The notes under the pieces: model-generated
The model's database searches: none
What the model saw: only the letters and a program-made list of their open reading frames with translations
Told to the model about the DNA's origin: nothing
Source of the DNA: an uncultured Bacteroidales bacterium
GTDB lineage: Bacteria; Bacteroidota; Bacteroidia; Bacteroidales; P3
Length of the DNA: 9,607 nt
Direction of reading: 5' to 3'
Assembly: GCA_900319595.1 (NCBI GenBank)
Contig: ONOZ01000209.1
Coordinates: 1-9,607 of the forward strand
Shown here: positions 6,278 through 9,607 of the stretch, piece after piece
Layout of the letters: every line of letters begins with the position of its first letter
Position numbering within the stretch: position 1 is the stretch's first letter
Translations under genes and position numbers: made by a program

Positions 6278-6308
6278 ATACAAAAGAAAGTAAAGACATA
6301 TAATACTT

Positions 6309-6590
6309 TTATGGGTTATACATAGTTTTGTCGTAGAAGTTAAGTATATCAATACAAATACGTCGCATTGTTGTTGCTGGATTCTTTGGATTTATGCTTA
6401 TCGCCTGCGTATAAGAGTTGATCGCCTGTTGCCATTGCTCCTGTTTTTTAAAGATATTTCCTTTTAAATACCAAGCCATATCGCATTTAGGATTCTTTTC
6501 CAACAAGTTATCTACTTCTCGTAACGCCTGTGCGTATTCTTCCTTATCTATAAGCATACGTATTGCCTGCAAACTTTCTTCAATATTCAT
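6309..6590 (-). CDS. Small tetratricopeptide-repeat protein
   Basis: A 93-residue soluble protein made almost entirely of TPR helices. One repeat spans about residues 4-35, with pattern residues in EEYAQALREVDNLLEKNP. A clear second repeat spans about 38-71 (AWYLKGNIFKKQEQWQQAINSYTQAISINPKNP). A short C-terminal helix (ICIDILNFYDKTMYNP) follows and looks like a conserved family signature rather than a TPR. There is no signal peptide, so it is probably a cytoplasmic protein-protein interaction adaptor; the partner is unknown. The gene starts 25 bp after the stop of the large secreted protein, with no TAnnTTTG promoter in the gap. It is therefore probably read from the same transcript. Whether it serves the secreted protein or is just a passenger cannot be decided from sequence. 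Confidence 0.85.
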   Translation of the reverse strand: MNIEESLQAIRMLIDKEEYAQALREVDNLLEKNPKCDMAWYLKGNIFKKQEQWQQAINSYTQAISINPKNPATTMRRICIDILNFYDKTMYNP

Positions 6591-6615
6591 TATTTATAAT
6601 AGATTTGTAGCATTA

Positions 6616-9459
6616 TTAGTTGTAAATCATAAATGTTCCAGACTTTTGCATCAACCTGTCGGGTGAGTCCTTATGACGGTAGGACGCATACCAAGTATAA
6701 ACTCCTTGATTGACATATTTACCATTTACTTTGCAATCCCAAGCCTCATTTATGTCATTTGTTTCAAATACAATGCCTCCCCAACGATTGAATATCTTAA
6801 GATTAAATTCCGATACAGCGTCGATGGTCATACGAAACTGTGCATTTATAGGATTAACAGAATGTAAATAAATTCCAGTTGGTGCCCAAATATGATGTTC
6901 TCTTACAACGGATATAGGCATTGTTACAGAATCAGTACAACCATAACTCGTCGTCCCTGTCAGCGTTACATAAAATGTTATAGTTGTATCATCCAAAGAG
7001 AACGTATGCCTGAAATTTTTATCAGCAGAAGTCGCACCATCGGATATTTCCCACAAACGACTAACAACTCCAACAGTAGCATCTGTAAATGTAACAACAG
7101 GTGTCAATTCATCTATATAATTAGGATCCATCTGAATTGTAGGTGTAGGTTTTTTCTCTACAAAAACCGTAACCGAACCCACAGAAGAACAATTCAGTTG
7201 AGGATTATTATATGCTGTAACCGTATAACGAGTAGTTAAGTCCGGAGAAACTGTATATTCTATCAAATCTCCTCCGTTTACAGAAACGTCCGAAGATTGC
7301 CACAAATATCTTTCTGCGTCTCCTGTAACACCAATGACAGCAGTCTCCCCTTCACAAATTTTTGAATCCTTATGCATCTCTATTGTAGGTATAGGATAGA
7401 CATTAACAGTAACTTTTGCAGTAGAAGAGCAGTTGGCTGTATTGGTTGTAACTGTAACTTCATAATCTGTTGTTTGTTCTGGCGTTTCTATAATTGAAGA
7501 TTCCTCAGAGCCAGTATTCCAAAGATAAGTTACATCATTTAAATCTTGCTTTGCTGTAAGCGTCGTAGAAGTCCCCTCGCATAATTCTGTGGCTCCGTCT
7601 ATTTTCAAGTCAGGCACAGGTATTACCTCCACATTTGCTTCATCTGTTGCACTGCAATATCTATTATCTGTAATAGTCAGCCCTAATATTCCGCTACTCT
7701 GTGGCACAAATTCAGCCTTTTCTGTGGTCGTATTAACTAAACCTCCACCTGTGTAAGACCACTGAAATTTGCAATTTTTATCTTTTAACGAATTTTCGTA
7801 ATCTTTTATGTTGTCCTCAAAATACACTTGTTGTCCTTTGCATATAGAGGTATCCTCTCCAATATCCACTCTTATTCGTCTGTTAAAAATATAAACATCC
7901 TCTGTACTTGTACATACTAATTGTCCGTCTTTGTAATTGCGAATCTCAAATTGATAATGTACCTCATCTACTGTTGCATCTTGTTCAACGGTTACAGTAC
8001 CATTTACTATTTTAACATCTTTCAGAGCAGCAGGTTCGATAAATTCGTACTCATCGCCACCCGAAAAAGTGAAAGTTACTCTATCGCCTGCACAAACTGT
8101 ATCATATTGATAGGTACTCCATTGATTCATACTAACGGTTTGAGGATTGTCTGCACTATTGTGAGTTATGACAACATTAGGAACGGGTGCCGGTATAACC
8201 AATATTGAATCCCAAACACTAAACTCTCCCCCGTCCTCAATACGGCTTAAAGGCATTTCGCAATAATAATAAGTTGGTCCATCCTCTTGGTCTGGTGCAG
8301 CAGAATAGTTACCGTTTGCATCACCATTTCCTAACGGTATAAGATTATTATCAGAATCTCCAGGTTTTTTCTTATACCATGTGTATTTCGGAATAAAATC
8401 TCCTACAGGTTTTATTCGCCAAGCCTCTTCTTTTGCTTTCCAAGCGGTAGAATTATATGATTGTGTCGTTGTTGTACCTTTATTATCTGGGTCGTAAGCA
8501 TTGTTTGTGATAACCGTTGCTGCTGTACCATCTGAGTTTTGTATTCCTAAGACGGCATTTGAGCCATTTGTTGCAGTGTAATATGGTTTTTGTTTTAAAT
8601 AAAATTCTATTGCTCCAGTTGTTTCATACAAAACAATCATAGAAGTGATGTTTGCTGTGTCTGAAGCACCATAATTACCAAACATTGGAATATCGTTAAA
8701 AGATATGATACACTTACGGCAAGGATATTCTCCCACAAAGTCAATATACATACCTTGGTCGTTACTTGCCCTACCGTAATCAATATCACAAAACGGTCCA
8801 TTGATAGAATTGAAAGTCGGATTTACACTCTGCAGATACCCTCCAGTCCAAGTATCTCTACTATCTGGAAATGCTTGAGAATAAGCATATGGGCAATATA
8901 GATAATTCATGCCTGTTGGCTCATTATACAAATTTATATTATTATTCTTTGCATATTGTAACAGTCTGCTATCTGAATCGAACAAATGTACCCCTCCATT
9001 AGAATTTACTAAAAGAGTTTCGTATGTCTTATCATAAAAATAGAATTGAAACTTTGGCACATCAGAATTAGCCGTAACGGGAAAATAATTGCTAAATGAA
9101 AACATTTTGCTCCAACAATCGTCATGTGGCAGTGATATTTTCGTACCTTTATTAAATGCCTGTGGCGGATTATAATCTATTTTTTCAAATTCATAAGATC
9201 CTTTTTCTTCGTCAGGCACATTAGGTGCAAAACCTAACGGAGAAAGCAAAACTGAACGCTCATCACAAGTAAGTTCCACGCCATTTTTTCTTTCCTGGTC
9301 TGTAAAATCTTGTAATGCTCCGTCCTTGTATTTATAAAGTTGTATATTAGCACAGCCTTGTCCCGATACTTTTTGTTGTTGAGCGAAAACCTCTCCAACA
9401 CTAAACAATATGTTCAACGTTAGTATAGTAACAAATACCTTGATTACCTGTATTTTCAT
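6616..9459 (-). CDS. Secreted multi-domain protein with type IX secretion (gliding-motility type) C-terminal domain
   Basis: A 947-residue exported protein. Residues 1-26 form a Sec signal peptide (MKIQ.., hydrophobic core, VFA then Q27). Residues about 115-350 form a globular N-terminal region; YETLLVNSNGGVHLFD (146-161) resembles the 'vNsNG..F' core of nidogen/adhesin-like domains. An Ig-like segment follows at about 355-423 (TWYKKKPGD to YYYC). Four successive Ig/PKD-like modules each open with a C-x-G (C456, C540, C627, C702) and carry a second Cys 50-62 residues later (C516, C602, C677, C757), which suggests disulfide-closed sandwiches. A PKD-like module at about 771-853 precedes the C-terminal domain at 857-947. 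That domain carries IFNRWGGIVFET (889-900), AWDCKVNGK (906-914), GVYTWYASYR (919-928) and a terminal SGTFMIYN, which mark the type B (CHU_C) T9SS sorting domain. It is likely exported through the outer membrane and either surface-attached or released, as adhesin or structural protein. The specific role is unknown. Confidence 0.93.
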   Translation of the reverse strand: MKIQVIKVFVTILTLNILFSVGEVFAQQQKVSGQGCANIQLYKYKDGALQDFTDQERKNGVELTCDERSVLLSPLGFAPNVPDEEKGSYEFEKIDYNPPQAFNKGTKISLPHDDCWSKMFSFSNYFPVTANSDVPKFQFYFYDKTYETLLVNSNGGVHLFDSDSRLLQYAKNNNINLYNEPTGMNYLYCPYAYSQAFPDSRDTWTGGYLQSVNPTFNSINGPFCDIDYGRASNDQGMYIDFVGEYPCRKCIISFNDIPMFGNYGASDTANITSMIVLYETTGAIEFYLKQKPYYTATNGSNAVLGIQNSDGTAATVITNNAYDPDNKGTTTTQSYNSTAWKAKEEAWRIKPVGDFIPKYTWYKKKPGDSDNNLIPLGNGDANGNYSAAPDQEDGPTYYYCEMPLSRIEDGGEFSVWDSILVIPAPVPNVVITHNSADNPQTVSMNQWSTYQYDTVCAGDRVTFTFSGGDEYEFIEPAALKDVKIVNGTVTVEQDATVDEVHYQFEIRNYKDGQLVCTSTEDVYIFNRRIRVDIGEDTSICKGQQVYFEDNIKDYENSLKDKNCKFQWSYTGGGLVNTTTEKAEFVPQSSGILGLTITDNRYCSATDEANVEVIPVPDLKIDGATELCEGTSTTLTAKQDLNDVTYLWNTGSEESSIIETPEQTTDYEVTVTTNTANCSSTAKVTVNVYPIPTIEMHKDSKICEGETAVIGVTGDAERYLWQSSDVSVNGGDLIEYTVSPDLTTRYTVTAYNNPQLNCSSVGSVTVFVEKKPTPTIQMDPNYIDELTPVVTFTDATVGVVSRLWEISDGATSADKNFRHTFSLDDTTITFYVTLTGTTSYGCTDSVTMPISVVREHHIWAPTGIYLHSVNPINAQFRMTIDAVSEFNLKIFNRWGGIVFETNDINEAWDCKVNGKYVNQGVYTWYASYRHKDSPDRLMQKSGTFMIYN

Positions 9460-9489
9460 ATTCTAATAAGTTTTTTCTAATTGACGTTG

Positions 9490-9497
9490 CAAATTTA
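9490..9497 (-). promoter_or_regulatory. Probable -7 element of the secreted-protein gene promoter
   Basis: TAAATTTG followed by CA lies 31-38 bases upstream of the ATG at 9459, placing the start of transcription near 9484. No TTTG is found at the -33 position, where the sequence reads GTGT, so the promoter may be weak or need an activator. Confidence 0.5.
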
Positions 9498-9530
9498 ATA
9501 ATTTTTTATGAAAAAGACACTAAATAATCT

Positions 9531-9539
9531 TATGTTTTG
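9531..9539 (+). promoter_or_regulatory. Possible promoter of the divergent right-edge gene
   Basis: TATGTTTTG followed by CA is a TAnnTTTG-like element with one extra base, ending 36 bases before the plus-strand ATG at 9576. No clear -33 box is present. Its resemblance to the other promoters of the window is the only support. Confidence 0.22.
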
Positions 9540-9575
9540 CAAAATTTCATAACAAAAGAATATAATTACAACAGT

Positions 9576-9607
9576 ATGAGAATTGTATTATCCACTCCAA
9601 TCTTACC
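9576..9607 (+). CDS. Start of a divergent gene, possibly a GT4-type glycosyltransferase (partial)
   Basis: An ATG at 9576 opens a frame that stays open to the window edge and reads MRIVLSTPIL plus Pro. This is very like the first strand of GT4-family glycosyltransferases (MRIVxxTPxxPP), where the glycine-rich or proline-rich turn after the first beta strand follows. Only ten full codons are visible, so both the gene and the family are tentative. It is the only credible plus-strand gene of the window and is divergent from the secreted-protein gene across 116 bases that would hold both promoters. Confidence 0.4.
   Translation, partial: MRIVLSTPIL

Noticed and set aside
6217..6308. Near-repeats TTTGTATTAG and TTTGTATTAC in the TPR/flippase spacer, as possible operators
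   Set aside because: They are short, imperfect, AT-rich and upstream of the promoter without symmetry, so chance is sufficient.
7150..8190. Possible tandem DNA repeats in the Ig-like region
   Set aside because: The modules resemble one another only at protein level; no long direct DNA repeats were seen, so no repeat feature is called.
7921..8208. Plus-strand open frame of 95 codons within the large secreted-protein gene
   Set aside because: It is antisense to an intact, domain-rich coding sequence and shows no independent coding signal.
1..9607. CRISPR array, insertion sequence, phage or defence-island genes
   Set aside because: No regularly spaced repeats, terminal inverted repeats, transposase, integrase or nuclease motifs were seen on either strand.

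Overview
The window comes from an AT-rich member of the Bacteroidetes, most likely Bacteroidales. Three things point there. The 947-residue protein ends in a gliding-motility-type (CHU_C) C-terminal domain, the sorting signal of the type IX secretion system. Promoters follow the Bacteroidetes pattern (TTTG, about 19 bases, TAnnTTTG) rather than the E. coli sigma70 pattern. The small TPR protein and the flippase-like/HAD pair also look like Bacteroidales genes. The species cannot be named from this sequence.

Almost everything lies on the minus strand and is best read from right to left. At the far right (9576-9607, plus strand) are the first codons of a divergent gene, possibly a glycosyltransferase. 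Next comes a secreted, multi-domain T9SS cargo protein (9459-6616), then a 93-residue TPR protein (6590-6309). A clear promoter at 6186-6216 then starts a two-gene unit: an integral membrane protein of the UPF0104/lysylphosphatidylglycerol-synthase-TM flippase-like family (6156-5134) and a HAD-family hydrolase whose motif I lacks the second Asp (5123-4419). An AT-rich spacer carries a terminator-like hairpin, a tRNA promoter and a tRNA-Arg(ACG) gene (4199-4126).

From the 3' side of the tRNA to the left edge runs a tightly packed polysaccharide operon: a GT-A-fold glycosyltransferase (4027-3104), a Wzx-type flippase (3102-1648), UDP-galactopyranose mutase Glf (1651-521), and the beginning of a second glycosyltransferase (518 to beyond the edge), plausibly a galactofuranosyltransferase. 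Junctions are 1 bp, a 4-bp ATGA overlap, and 2 bp. Together these suggest that the cell makes UDP-galactofuranose, adds Galf to an undecaprenyl-linked repeat unit, and flips that unit across the inner membrane for O-antigen or capsule assembly. No polymerase (Wzy) is visible; the operon continues outside the window.

The points most worth a second look are: (i) a tRNA-Arg in which the near-universal G19-C56 tertiary pair appears as A19-U56; (ii) a tRNA terminator that physically overlaps the promoter of the polysaccharide operon; (iii) the flippase-like/HAD pair with a non-canonical HAD active site; and (iv) an extended TAnnTTTGCA promoter motif shared by four separate transcription units. No CRISPR array, insertion sequence, phage gene or recognisable toxin/defence system was found. 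No gene-free stretch exceeds 300 bases; the longest (4200-4418) is described below.
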